Notes: generated by a model not told the origin, from the letters alone. A stretch of DNA of 64,000 nucleotides from Polaromonas sp. AET17H-212 (GCF_002379085.1 NZ_NBZW01000007.1:62001-126000); one strand, 5' to 3'; shown: positions 37,709-47,149, counted from the first letter of the stretch. Translations and numbers: made by a program.

Positions 37709-40700
37709 ATGATGGGTATGCGGGAAAGGTGGACTTCATTTTTTCGCTGGTTCAAGATCGGACTGACCTCGTTCGTGCTGATACTGCTCGTCGTGATGGG
37801 GCTGCTGGTTGTCCAGGAGATGCGCACTTCGCACTTCCAGGCGCGTTTTTTTGCCGGCCTGGCCAGCAAGGCCAGCTACACACTGGGCGCGGGGCCGAGT
37901 CCGTCCATCCGCTTCCCCCAGGAGGCCCCGTATGACGAGCGTCTCGGCTATGCCGAGTTGCCGGTGTTTCTCGACAAGCTGCAAACCCGGGAGTTCCGGA
38001 TTGTTCAACAAGCACGGATCTCGGAGGGCATGGCGAAGATCGTCGACGCCGGTTATTTCGCTCCTTATGCTGAAAAGGTCCAGAGCGGCCTGAGCATCCT
38101 CGATTGCCACAACAACAGCCTGTTTCAGGAGCGCTACCCGAAACGGGTGTACGAACGTTTTGACGATATCGCACCGATTCTGGTGCAGAGCCTGCTGTTC
38201 ATCGAGAACCGCCAGCTGCTCGACCCGCGCTATCCCAAGCGCAACCCGGCCGTGGAGTGGGACCGTCTGGCCAATGCGGTGCTGACCAACGCCAGAAGTG
38301 CCATCACCGGCGAGGGCCGCGCTCCCGGTGGCAGCACGCTCGCGACCCAGATCGAAAAATACCGCCACTCTTCCGAGGGGCGCACGCCATCGGTCCGGGA
38401 AAAGCTGCGGCAGATGGTGTCGGCCGCCTTGCGCGCCTACCAGCAGGGCGAGGACACCAGTGCGGTGCGGCGCCAGATCGTGCTGAGCTACATGAACACG
38501 ATGCCGCTGTCGGCCAAGGCCGGCTTCGGCGAGGTGCATGGCCTGGGCGATGGTTTGTGGGCGTGGTACGGGGGTGATTTCAGCAAAGCCAATCGCCTCC
38601 TGAAAACCGCCGACGCCGACGCACAGGAGAGCGACATCGGCGAGCAGGCGCTGCTTTACAAGCAGCTGCTCAGCCTGCTGATTTCCCAGCGCCGCCCTTC
38701 GTATTATTTCGATGCCGATGAGGCCGAGCTGGAGCAGCTCACCGACAGCCACCTGCGCCTGCTGGGCAGTGCCGGTGTGATCCCGCCCGCACTGCGCGAT
38801 GCGGCGCTCAAGGCGAAGCTCCATCGCCGTGCCGACCGGGTGCCAGCCGCTCCGGTTTCCTTTGTCACGCAGAAGGCGGCCAACACGGTGCGCACGCATC
38901 TGGCCGGCTTGCTCGGCGGCCGCCGCCTGTACGATCTGGATCGCCTCGACCTCGCTGTCGCCAGCACGCTGGATGCGCCGGTGCAGACGGCCGTGACCGA
39001 CCTGTTGCGGGAGTTGCGAAAACCGGCCAACGCCAAGGCGGCCGGCCTCAACGGCAAACAGTTGCTGGAGCGGGGTGATCCGGCCAAGGTGGTGTACAGC
39101 TTCACGCTGTACGAGCGCGGCGTCGGGACCAATTACCTGCGGGTGCAAACCGACAACTTCGACCAGCCGCTGAACATCAACGAAGGCACCAAGCTCGACC
39201 TGGGATCGACCGCCAAACTGCGCACGCTGGTGACCTACCTCGACCTCATGGCCAACTTGCATCGGCGCTTGTCGGTGCTGGACAAAGAGCAGTTGCGCGC
39301 GCTGGAGGTCGATCGGAAAGACGTCCTGACGCGCTGGGCGGCCGATTACTTTCTGACGGCGCAGGACAAGGGGTTGAGCCCGATGCTGGATGCGGCGCTG
39401 GCGCGGCGTTATTCCGCCAGCACGGGGGAGGGATTTTTTACCGGCGGCGGGCTGCACCACTTCGACAATTTCAAACGCGAGGACGATGGCAAGGTGATGT
39501 CGGTGCGCGATGGACTGCGCAATTCGGTCAACCTGGTGTTCATCCGGCTGATGCGCGACATCGTGCACCACTACATGTTCCTGACCCCTGGCTCCTCGGC
39601 CAGGCTGCTGCAGGATGCAAGCGATCCGCGTCGCGCTGCTTACCTGGCGCGCTTTGCCGACCGGGAAGGCCAGGTTTTCATGCGGCGCTTCCTGGTCAAA
39701 TACCAGGGCAAGACCGCGCAGGAGGCGCAAGAGATGCTGCTGCAGAACCGGCGCCCGACCGCGTCGCGGCTGGCGGCCATCTTCCGGACGATTGCGCCGG
39801 ACGCCTCGCTGGAGCAGTTCACGGCTTTTGTGAAGGACAACTTGCCGGACGGCCTCGATCCGGCCGAACCCCGGCTGGCCAAGCTCTACGCGCAATACGC
39901 GCCAGAAAAGATGTCGCTCGCGGATCGGGGCTATCTGGCGGGCGTGCACCCGCTCGAGTTGTGGCTGGTCGGGTATCTGCGCAATCACCCGGGGGCGAGC
40001 CAGACGCAGGTGATGCAGGCCAGCAGCACCGAGCGGCAGGCCGTGTACGCCTGGCTGTTTTCCACCCATCGCAAGCAGGCGCAGGACCAGCGGATTCTGG
40101 GCTTGCTCGAAGGTGAAGGCTTCCTGGAAATCCACCGCCAGTGGGCACGCATGGGTTACCCCTTTGATTCGCTGGTGCCGTCTTATGCGACCGCGCTCGG
40201 GGCATCGGCCGACCGTCCCGCCGCGCTGGCGGAATTGATGGGAATTCTCGTCAACGCAGGCGAGCACAAACCGGCAACACGCATCAGGTCGCTGCACTTT
40301 GCCGCCGCCACGCCTTATGAAACCCTGCTGCAGCACCAGCCCGGCCAGGTGGAACGCGTGCTGGCACCCGAAGTCGCGCAAGCGGCGCTGGCGGTGACCC
40401 GGCTGGTGGTGGACGAGGGCACCGCAAGGCGCGTGAAGCAGGCCTTTGTCCGGCCGGACGGCCGCACCCTTGCCGTCGGCGGCAAGACCGGCACCGGCGA
40501 TCAGCGCTTCGACACTTACGGCGCAGGGGGCCGCCTCATCAAATCGCGCGTGGTGAACCGCTCGGCGACGTTTGTGTTCAACATCGATGAACGTTTCTTT
40601 GGTACCCTCATCGCCTACGTGCCGGGGGCGCAGGCCGCCGCCTACGACTTCACCAGCAGCCTGCCGGTGCACTTGCTGAAGGTGCTGGCACCCACGCTGA

Positions 40701-40759
40701 TGCCGCTGATCAATGCCGGTACCGCCGATGCTGCGGCGCCTGGCGCTTGCGTGAATTGA
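37709..40759 (+). CDS. divergent class A penicillin-binding protein (transglycosylase/transpeptidase)
   Basis: 1016 residues, longer than ordinary PBP1. A cytoplasmic basic start and one membrane helix (about 18-37) precede a GT51-like domain with Glu166 in LLFIENRQLLDP (normally EDxxFxxH), GGSTLATQIEK and the R-x-K-x-R stretch. The penicillin-binding domain has an active-site-like Ser500-Thr-Ala-Lys503, SVN in LRNSVNLVFIRL and the KTGT box at 926. A block of about 250 residues between SVN and KTG (about 630-900) is not typical. Probably a peptidoglycan synthase of an under-studied subgroup. Starts at 37709 or 37718. Confidence 0.75.
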   Translation: MMGMRERWTSFFRWFKIGLTSFVLILLVVMGLLVVQEMRTSHFQARFFAGLASKASYTLGAGPSPSIRFPQEAPYDERLGYAELPVFLDKLQTREFRIVQQARISEGMAKIVDAGYFAPYAEKVQSGLSILDCHNNSLFQERYPKRVYERFDDIAPILVQSLLFIENRQLLDPRYPKRNPAVEWDRLANAVLTNARSAITGEGRAPGGSTLATQIEKYRHSSEGRTPSVREKLRQMVSAALRAYQQGEDTSAVRRQIVLSYMNTMPLSAKAGFGEVHGLGDGLWAWYGGDFSKANRLLKTADADAQESDIGEQALLYKQLLSLLISQRRPSYYFDADEAELEQLTDSHLRLLGSAGVIPPALRDAALKAKLHRRADRVPAAPVSFVTQKAANTVRTHLAGLLGGRRLYDLDRLDLAVASTLDAPVQTAVTDLLRELRKPANAKAAGLNGKQLLERGDPAKVVYSFTLYERGVGTNYLRVQTDNFDQPLNINEGTKLDLGSTAKLRTLVTYLDLMANLHRRLSVLDKEQLRALEVDRKDVLTRWAADYFLTAQDKGLSPMLDAALARRYSASTGEGFFTGGGLHHFDNFKREDDGKVMSVRDGLRNSVNLVFIRLMRDIVHHYMFLTPGSSARLLQDASDPRRAAYLARFADREGQVFMRRFLVKYQGKTAQEAQEMLLQNRRPTASRLAAIFRTIAPDASLEQFTAFVKDNLPDGLDPAEPRLAKLYAQYAPEKMSLADRGYLAGVHPLELWLVGYLRNHPGASQTQVMQASSTERQAVYAWLFSTHRKQAQDQRILGLLEGEGFLEIHRQWARMGYPFDSLVPSYATALGASADRPAALAELMGILVNAGEHKPATRIRSLHFAAATPYETLLQHQPGQVERVLAPEVAQAALAVTRLVVDEGTARRVKQAFVRPDGRTLAVGGKTGTGDQRFDTYGAGGRLIKSRVVNRSATFVFNIDERFFGTLIAYVPGAQAAAYDFTSSLPVHLLKVLAPTLMPLINAGTADAAAPGACVN

Positions 40760-40818
40760 ATGGCGCCTCAAGGCGACCCCAGGCTGCTGGCGAGCCGACT
40801 TAAAAGAAAAGGTAGTTC

Positions 40819-41751
40819 ATGATCTGGCAAACCCCTGTTGCACAGCCCAGCGAACTGGGCGAATCGCCGTTCTGGCATCCCGCCGAGCAGCTGCTTTACT
40901 GGGTGGATATCGCGGGGAAAAAAATCAAGCGCAGCAATGTGTTCATGGGCACGGTGGAAAGCTGGGCCATGGCCGCGCCGCACGACCTGGAGCCCGGCTG
41001 CATCGCCCCGGCGCGCAGCGGCGGGCTGGTGATCGCGCTGCGCGACGGCATCTACCGGGCGCGGACCTGGGGCGGTGCGCTGACGCAACTGGCCGGGGCC
41101 GCGCACGACCCGCGCACGACCCGCTTCAACGACGGCAAATGTGACCCGCTGGGGCGTTTCTGGGCCGGCACCATTTACGAGCCGCGTGATGCGCGCGAGG
41201 CGGCGCTGTATTGCCTGGATGGCCGGGCCGGCCACACACCGGCGCTGGTGCGCATGGCCGGCGACGCGACCGTGGGCAACGGCCTGGCCTGGTCCGCCGA
41301 CCGCCGGACCCTGTACTGGGCCGACACGACCGGCCATGTCATCCATGCCTGGGACTGGGACGCCGCCGCCAACACCCTGGCCCGGCAACGCGTGTTCCGG
41401 CAATTCCCGCCCAAGCCGCCCGGCTGGCAGGCCGGCATGCCGGGTTATGGTGGCCGGCCCGACGGCGCAGCGGTGGACAGCGAGGGCAATTACTGGGTGG
41501 CCATGTACGAGGGCGGGCGCGTACTCAAGCTGTCGCCGGGCGGCGAACTGCTGGCCGACATGCCCACCCCCGTGGTGTGCCCGACCATGGTGTGTTTTGG
41601 CGGCGACGACCTGCAGACGCTGTACCTGACCACGGCGCGTCACGGGCGACCGGCCGCAGAGCTCGAAGCGCTGCCGCAGTCCGGCTGCGTGTTTTCCATG
41701 CGCGTCGATGTGCCCGGTCTGCCGGTCAACTTCTTCGCGGACGCGGGCTGA
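40819..41751 (+). CDS. SMP-30/gluconolactonase-family lactonase
   Basis: 310 residues, six-bladed beta-propeller of the SMP-30/LRE family. Calcium-ligand positions are present: Glu15 in ELGESPFWHP, Asn in TRFNDGKCDPLGRFWAG, Asn in TVGNGLAWSADRRTLYWADT and Asp in PDGAAVDSEGNYWVAM. These proteins hydrolyse sugar lactones. It lies between a PBP gene and glcE on the same strand; 74 nt separate it from glcE, so co-transcription is possible. Confidence 0.88.
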   Translation: MIWQTPVAQPSELGESPFWHPAEQLLYWVDIAGKKIKRSNVFMGTVESWAMAAPHDLEPGCIAPARSGGLVIALRDGIYRARTWGGALTQLAGAAHDPRTTRFNDGKCDPLGRFWAGTIYEPRDAREAALYCLDGRAGHTPALVRMAGDATVGNGLAWSADRRTLYWADTTGHVIHAWDWDAAANTLARQRVFRQFPPKPPGWQAGMPGYGGRPDGAAVDSEGNYWVAMYEGGRVLKLSPGGELLADMPTPVVCPTMVCFGGDDLQTLYLTTARHGRPAAELEALPQSGCVFSMRVDVPGLPVNFFADAG

Positions 41752-41825
41752 GCCCCAAAAAAGCGAACAGTCAGCGTTCAAAAATATCAAACCCGGCCGA
41801 CCGGCGCCCCCTTACCATCAGGACC

Positions 41826-42923
41826 ATGGACTCAGCGCTTCAATTGATCATCGACCGGGTGCAGGCCGCGGCAGCCAGCGGCACGCCACTGCGCATACGC
41901 GGCGGTGGCAGCAAGGACTTCTACGGCCAGACGCTGCAGGGCGAGGTGCTGGATGTCGCGCCGCTGGCGGGCATCACCAGTTACGAGCCCACCGAACTGG
42001 TGGTCACCGTGCGCGCCGGCACACCGCTGGCCGAACTGGAAGCGCTGCTGGTCGAACGTGGCCAGTGCCTGCCTTTCGAGCCGCCCCGGTTCGGGCCGGG
42101 CGCCACGGTGGGGGGCATGGTCGCCGCCGGCCTGAGCGGCCCGGCGCGCGCCAGCGTGGGTGCCGTGCGCGACTATGTGCTGGGCGCCACCCTGCTCAAT
42201 GGCAAGGGCGAGTTGCTGACTTTCGGCGGCCAGGTCATGAAAAACGTGGCAGGTTACGACGTCTCCCGACTGATGGCGGGCGCCATGGGCACGCTGGGGC
42301 TGCTCACGGAACTGAGCCTCAAGGTGTTGCCGGTAGCGCCGGCCGAGGCCACGCTGAAGTTCGGAATGAGCCAGTCAGAGGCCTTGGCAAAGTTGAACCG
42401 CTGGGGCGGGCAGCCCTTGCCGCTCAATGCCAGCTGTTGGGTCGACGACGCCGGCGCACCCACCCTCTACCTGCGTTTGCGCGGCGCCATCGCAGCGGTC
42501 GAGGCCGCCTGCAAAACACTGGGCGGCGAACGCCAGGACCAGGCCGCGGCCGCACCCGACTGGACCTTGTGCCGCGACCAGCAACTGCCCTGGTTTCTCG
42601 AGCGCGGCGAGCGCGACCTGTGGCGCCTGTCGGTGCCGCAGACCGCACCGGTGCTGGACCTGCCCGAGCCGCCGCTGGTCGAATGGCACGGCGCGCAGCG
42701 CTGGGTGCGGGCCGCCGCCGGCGAGGCCCAGCGCCTGCGCCATGCCGCTGCCGCCGTTGGCGGATCCGCTACGCTTTTTATAGCTGGTGGCGCCCGTCCT
42801 GAAAGGGTTGGGGGTCGATTTGATCCCTTGAAGCCGCCGCTGGACCGGATTCACCGGCAGCTCAAGAAAGAGTTCGATCCCGCCGGGATTTTCAACCGCG
42901 GCCGCCTTTACCCCGACTTCTGA
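41826..42923 (+). CDS. glcE: glycolate oxidase FAD-binding subunit
   Basis: 365 residues. FAD-linked oxidase fold: LRIRGGGSKDFYG, the FAD segment PPRFGPGATVGGMVAAGLSG, and GGQVMKNVAGYDVSRLMAG, typical of GlcE. The C-terminus FDPAGIFNRGRLYPDF is standard. With GlcF and GlcD it oxidises glycolate to glyoxylate. glcF begins in its stop codon (TGATG). Residues 315-333 are encoded by a 55-nt dispersed repeat, slightly lengthening the loop before the last helix. No glcD is present in the window. Confidence 0.92.
   Translation: MDSALQLIIDRVQAAAASGTPLRIRGGGSKDFYGQTLQGEVLDVAPLAGITSYEPTELVVTVRAGTPLAELEALLVERGQCLPFEPPRFGPGATVGGMVAAGLSGPARASVGAVRDYVLGATLLNGKGELLTFGGQVMKNVAGYDVSRLMAGAMGTLGLLTELSLKVLPVAPAEATLKFGMSQSEALAKLNRWGGQPLPLNASCWVDDAGAPTLYLRLRGAIAAVEAACKTLGGERQDQAAAAPDWTLCRDQQLPWFLERGERDLWRLSVPQTAPVLDLPEPPLVEWHGAQRWVRAAAGEAQRLRHAAAAVGGSATLFIAGGARPERVGGRFDPLKPPLDRIHRQLKKEFDPAGIFNRGRLYPDF
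42768..42822 (+). repeat. 55-nt dispersed repeat, copy D (inside glcE)
   Basis: 55 nt: starts GCTACGCTTTTTATAGCTGG, then TGGCGCCCGTCCTGAAAGGG and ends TCGATTTG. Same length as copy E with matching blocks. In frame in glcE. Confidence 0.75.
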
Positions 42924-44149
42924 TGCAAACCCACCTCGCCCCCGAATTCAAGAACACCGCCGACGGCCAGGCGGCCGAAGCAATTCTGCGCAAATGTGTG
43001 CACTGCGGTTTTTGCACCGCGACCTGCCCGACCTACCAGCTGCTCGGCGACGAACTCGACGGACCGCGCGGGCGCATCTACCTGATCAAGCAGGTGCTCG
43101 AAGGCCAGGCGCCGACGCGCAAGACCCAGCTGCACCTGGACCGCTGCCTGACCTGCCGCAACTGCGAGACCACCTGTCCCAGCGGCGTGCAGTACGGCCA
43201 CCTGGTCGACATCGGCCGCAAGCTGGTCGACGAACGCGTGCCGCGGCCGGCTTCCGAGAACGTCGTGCGCTGGGCGCTGAAAGAAGGCCTGCCGTCACCG
43301 CTGTTTGCGCCGGCCATGAAACTCGGGCAGGCCGTGCGTGGCCTGCTGCCCGCGGCGCTGAAAAACAAGGTGCCGGCGCGCCAGCCGGCGGGCCGCTGGC
43401 CGCAGCGTGAACACCCCCGCAAGATGCTGATGCTGGCCGGCTGCGTGCAACCGGCCATGATGCCCAACATCAACACCGCGACGGCGCGTGTGCTCGACGC
43501 GGCGGGCATCCAGACCGTGGTGGCCGCCAAGGCCGGCTGCTGCGGCGCCGTCAAGTTTCACCTGAACGACCAGGACGGCGGCAAGGCCGAGATGCGCCGC
43601 AACATCGACGCCTGGTGGCCGCATGTCGAGGCGGGGGCCGAGGCGATTGTGATGAACGCCTCGGGCTGCGGCGTCACGGTCAAGGAGTACGGCTACCACT
43701 TGCAGGACGACCCGGCCTATGCGGCCAAGGCGGCGCGCATCAGCGAACTGACGCGTGACCTGAGCGAGCTGCTGCCCGAACTGGTGGCGCCGCTGCGTGC
43801 GCGCGTGACGGCCCAGGCCGGCCAGATCGCGTTTCATCCGCCCTGCACCCTGCAGCACGGCCAGCAGCTGCGCGGCGGCGTTGAGCAACATCTGGGCGCC
43901 CTCGGCTTCGACGTGAAGGTCGCCAGCTGCGAGGCCCATCTGTGCTGCGGTTCCGCCGGCACCTACTCGGTGCTGAACCCGGAGATTGCCTTCCAGCTGC
44001 GCGACCGCAAGCTGGCGAATCTGGGCGAGATGGCGCCTGAAGTGATTGTGTCGGCCAACATCGGCTGCATCACGCACCTGCAAAGCGGCACGGCCACGCC
44101 GGTGCGGCACTGGGTCGAAGTGCTCGACGAGGCGCTATCAAATAAATAG
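42923..44149 (+). CDS. glcF: glycolate oxidase iron-sulfur subunit
   Basis: 408 residues. Two ferredoxin-type 4Fe-4S motifs, CVHCGFCTATCPTYQ and CLTCRNCETTCPSG, and two CCG-type domains (LMLAGCVQPAMMP...AGCCGAVKFH; SCEAHLCCGSAGTYS). It passes electrons from the GlcDE flavin subunits to the quinone pool. It overlaps glcE by 1 nt. The last residues (LSNK) and the TAG stop come from the 55-nt repeat that follows, so the natural C-terminus may have been slightly altered. Confidence 0.94.
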   Translation: MQTHLAPEFKNTADGQAAEAILRKCVHCGFCTATCPTYQLLGDELDGPRGRIYLIKQVLEGQAPTRKTQLHLDRCLTCRNCETTCPSGVQYGHLVDIGRKLVDERVPRPASENVVRWALKEGLPSPLFAPAMKLGQAVRGLLPAALKNKVPARQPAGRWPQREHPRKMLMLAGCVQPAMMPNINTATARVLDAAGIQTVVAAKAGCCGAVKFHLNDQDGGKAEMRRNIDAWWPHVEAGAEAIVMNASGCGVTVKEYGYHLQDDPAYAAKAARISELTRDLSELLPELVAPLRARVTAQAGQIAFHPPCTLQHGQQLRGGVEQHLGALGFDVKVASCEAHLCCGSAGTYSVLNPEIAFQLRDRKLANLGEMAPEVIVSANIGCITHLQSGTATPVRHWVEVLDEALSNK

Positions 44150-44188
44150 CTGATGGCGCCCGTGACTAAAGTGCGAAAGCCTGATTTG
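44134..44188 (+). repeat. 55-nt dispersed repeat, copy E
   Basis: Well-conserved copy: GCTATCAAATAAATAGCTG, then ATGGCGCCCGTGACTAAAG and ends CCTGATTTG. The first 17 nt form a GCTAT/ATAGC hairpin. It overlaps the glcF 3' end, providing its stop codon, and reaches to 8 nt before the glutathione-peroxidase stop. Confidence 0.85.
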
Positions 44189-44195
44189 TGATGAA

Positions 44196-44681
44196 TCAGG
44201 CAGCCAGCGCGGCTTCCACGTCTTTGGCCAGATCGGCCGGCTTGTCGGTCGGTGCGTAACGCCGGATCACCTGGCCGTCCTTGCCGACCAGGAACTTGGT
44301 GAAGTTCCACTTGATGGCCTTGCTGCCCAGCAGGCCGGGTGCTTCCGACGACAGCCACTTGTACAGCGGGTGCGCGGCCGGGCCATTGACGTCGATCTTG
44401 CCCATCATCGGAAAACTCACGCCGTAGTTGAGCTGGCAGAACTCGGCAATCTCACCGTCGGCGCCCGGGTCCTGGGCGCCGAACTGGTTGCACGGGAAAC
44501 CCAGCACCACCAGGCCTTTGCCGGTGTAGGCCTGGTACAGCTCTTCGAGGCCGCCGAACTGCGGCGTGAAGCCGCATTGGCTGGCCGTGTTCACGATCAG
44601 CATGACCTTGCCCTTGAATTGCGAAAGCGCAATGTCCTGGCCGTTGATCTGCCGCGCTTCGAAGTCGTAAATGCTGCTCAT
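44196..44681 (-). CDS. glutathione peroxidase (Cys type)
   Basis: 161 residues. Reduces peroxides; the active-site tetrad is visible as Cys36 in NTASQCGFTPQ, the Gln in GFPCNQFGAQDPG, and Trp and Asn in KWNFTKFLV. Uses cysteine, not selenocysteine. Many bacterial members use thioredoxin rather than glutathione. Convergent with glcF, divergent from nothing nearby; the EamA transporter ends 55 nt upstream on the same strand. Confidence 0.93.
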   Translation of the reverse strand: MSSIYDFEARQINGQDIALSQFKGKVMLIVNTASQCGFTPQFGGLEELYQAYTGKGLVVLGFPCNQFGAQDPGADGEIAEFCQLNYGVSFPMMGKIDVNGPAAHPLYKWLSSEAPGLLGSKAIKWNFTKFLVGKDGQVIRRYAPTDKPADLAKDVEAALAA

Positions 44682-44736
44682 GGGGCGCTCCTGGTTGATC
44701 TGCCACTGTACGGCAGCTTGCCGAAAAATCCGAAAG

Positions 44737-45624
44737 CTATTTGGGGGGAGCAGGCGCAGGCGCCAGTGCTGCCAGCGCGGCGGCCAGCACGATCAGGCTG
44801 CCACCCAGCAGGGTGCGCGGGCTGAATTCCGCTGCGCCCAGCGCGGCCGCCGACAGGCTGGCAAACAGGATCTCGGTCAGCATCACCAGTGCGGTGGTGC
44901 TGGCCGCCAGGCGCGCCGCGCCATACTGCAGCGCCATGTTGCTGAGCAGGAAGGCCACGGCCAGGCCCAGCGCCACACCGGACCACGAGGTGCTCCAGAC
45001 CGGCGCCGGCACGATGTGCCAGGCCATTCCCAGCAATGCGGTGGCGGTGGCCATGACGCCGCCGCCGCCAAACATGGCCATCATGCGTGATTCGCTGGGG
45101 GTGTACGCCAGCTTGCGCAGCAGCACGTTGGTGGCGGCAAAACTCAGGCCGCCCATCAGGGCCAGCCAGTCGGCGGCGCTGTGCGGCACCGGCCAGGGTG
45201 AGCCCGGCGACTTCAGCACGATCAGCACACCCGCCATCGCCAGCGCCAGGCGCAGCAGCGAAGTGCGGGTCGGTTGTTCCCCCAGCAGGCCCCAGGCCAG
45301 CAGCACCGACCACGCCGGCATCAGGTAGAACAGCAGCACCACCCGCACCACGTCGCCGACGGTCACGGCCCAGTTGAACCCGACGTTGGTCAGCCCCGCC
45401 GCCAGGGCCAGCAGCCAGAGCTGGGGATGCCGGGCAAAACCGCGCCAGCCCCCGCGCCAGACCAGCGCCACGCAGGCCAGAGAGAAGAAGTAGATCAGCG
45501 CGGTGGACCACAGGGGGTGCAGGCCCTGCGACTGCAGCTCGCGAAACGGCCACCACGACACGCCCCAGACAAAGGCGTTGAAGACCAGCGCGGAGGCAGC
45601 CAGGGCGACACCACGGTGGTTCAC
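44737..45624 (-). CDS. EamA/DMT-superfamily transporter
   Basis: 295 residues with ten predicted transmembrane helices and two EamA repeats (ALVFNAFVWGVSWWPFREL; second repeat starting near WLALMGGLSFAATNVLLRKL). GTG 45624 is chosen because CGGGGAG lies 9 nt upstream; ATG 45666 is the alternative. Family members export amino acids or other metabolites; substrate unknown. lplT lies upstream on the same strand, 52 nt away. Confidence 0.85.
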   Translation of the reverse strand: MNHRGVALAASALVFNAFVWGVSWWPFRELQSQGLHPLWSTALIYFFSLACVALVWRGGWRGFARHPQLWLLALAAGLTNVGFNWAVTVGDVVRVVLLFYLMPAWSVLLAWGLLGEQPTRTSLLRLALAMAGVLIVLKSPGSPWPVPHSAADWLALMGGLSFAATNVLLRKLAYTPSESRMMAMFGGGGVMATATALLGMAWHIVPAPVWSTSWSGVALGLAVAFLLSNMALQYGAARLAASTTALVMLTEILFASLSAAALGAAEFSPRTLLGGSLIVLAAALAALAPAPAPPK

Positions 45625-45676
45625 GGCGCCTGACTCCCCGGGGCCGCGGCATCGCCGCCCATCCATGTCTGCCGCA

Positions 45677-46963
45677 TCAGTGCGAGTTGTCGCTGCGCGC
45701 GATGGTCAGCAGGTGGTCCACCTGCTCTTTGTACTTGATGCAGTTGCTTTTGTGCCAGCGCTGGATCAGCCACATGAAGCCGGCCACCACCACACCAAAG
45801 GCGGTGATCGCGCCGAAGGCCGACAGGCCCATGCCGGTGGACAGGCTGTAGCCGGCGCCCAGCGCCAGAATGCAGGCCTGCTCGTTGAAGTTCTGTACGG
45901 CGATGGAGCGGCCGGCGCCCATCAGGTTGTGGCCGCGGTGCTGCAGCAGTGCGTTCATCGGCACCACCAGGAAGCCGCCCAGCCCGCCGAGCAGGATCAG
46001 GAAAGGTGCGGCCACCCAGACGTTGGTGATGAAATTCATCAGGATCACCAGCACGCCCATGGCGATGCCCAGTGGCATCACCAGGGTGGCGTGTTCCAGC
46101 CGCATGCGCATCGACGCGAGGATGGCGCCGGCGGCCGTGCCGATGGCGACCACGCCCACCAGCGACGACGCCTGTGTGGTGCTGTAGCCCAGGGCCGCCG
46201 CGCTCCAGGCCAGCACGATGTAACGCAGGTTGCCCGACACGCCCCAGAACAGCGTGGTGGTGGCCAGCGAAATCTGGCCCAGTTTGTCACGCCACAGCGC
46301 CGAATTGCAGTTCCAGAAGTCGGGCAGCAGCTCGAGCTTGTTGCGCGGCATCGGGCGCATTTCGACGCCGGTCAGCGGAATCCGCGTGTTGAACCAGGCC
46401 GCGATCGCATACAGGACGATCAGCGCGCAGATGGCCGCTTCGGGCGGCGTGTCGATGCCGGTGCTGATGACGGGGAAGTCGAACGACAGCAGCAGATGCG
46501 ACACCGAATGGCCGACCAGCTGGCCGCCGAGCAGCACACCCAGGATGATGGAGGCAATCGTCAGCCCCTCGATCCAGCCGTTGGCCTTGACCAGCTGGGA
46601 GGCCGGCAGCAACTCGGTCAGGATGCCGTATTTGGCCGGAGAGTAGGCGGCAGCGCCCAGGCCGACAATCGCATAGGCCATCAGCGGGTGCGTGCCGAAC
46701 AGCATCATCAGGCAGCCCACCACCTTGATGGCATTGCTGATGAACATGACCTTGCCCTTGGGCTGCGCATCGGCAAAGGCGCCGACAAAGGGCGCCAGCA
46801 CCACATAAAACAGCGCAAACATGGGCACCAGCGCAGCCGGCTGCCATTTGGGCGCGCCACTGGTTCTGAGCAGCTCCACGGCGGCGACGAACAGCGCGTT
46901 ATCAGCCAGCGAGCTGAAAAACTGGGCTGCCATGATGGTGTAAAAACCGCGCTTCAGCTTCAT
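45677..46963 (-). CDS. lplT: lysophospholipid transporter LplT
   Basis: 428 residues, MFS transporter with 12 helices. The N-terminus GFYTIMAAQFFSSLADNALF and the AYSPAKYGILTELLP loop are the LplT signature. It flips lysophosphatidylethanolamine inward for re-acylation. The usual partner aas acyltransferase is not next to it here. Divergent from alr. Confidence 0.9.
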   Translation of the reverse strand: MKLKRGFYTIMAAQFFSSLADNALFVAAVELLRTSGAPKWQPAALVPMFALFYVVLAPFVGAFADAQPKGKVMFISNAIKVVGCLMMLFGTHPLMAYAIVGLGAAAYSPAKYGILTELLPASQLVKANGWIEGLTIASIILGVLLGGQLVGHSVSHLLLSFDFPVISTGIDTPPEAAICALIVLYAIAAWFNTRIPLTGVEMRPMPRNKLELLPDFWNCNSALWRDKLGQISLATTTLFWGVSGNLRYIVLAWSAAALGYSTTQASSLVGVVAIGTAAGAILASMRMRLEHATLVMPLGIAMGVLVILMNFITNVWVAAPFLILLGGLGGFLVVPMNALLQHRGHNLMGAGRSIAVQNFNEQACILALGAGYSLSTGMGLSAFGAITAFGVVVAGFMWLIQRWHKSNCIKYKEQVDHLLTIARSDNSH

Positions 46964-47149
46964 TGAACGGTGTGGGTCACTGTGGCGAATGCATCAGGCA
47001 GTCTGATGCGGCACGATATAAGTGAATGTCTCCTGACTATCAAGGTTTATAGCACGCGGCAGGATGGCAGAATCGACAAATAGGTCTTGACAAGCCTGCG
47101 TTAACCCTCGCCCCGTCCTGTTTCCCACCACCACGAGCCGTTGCCTGAC

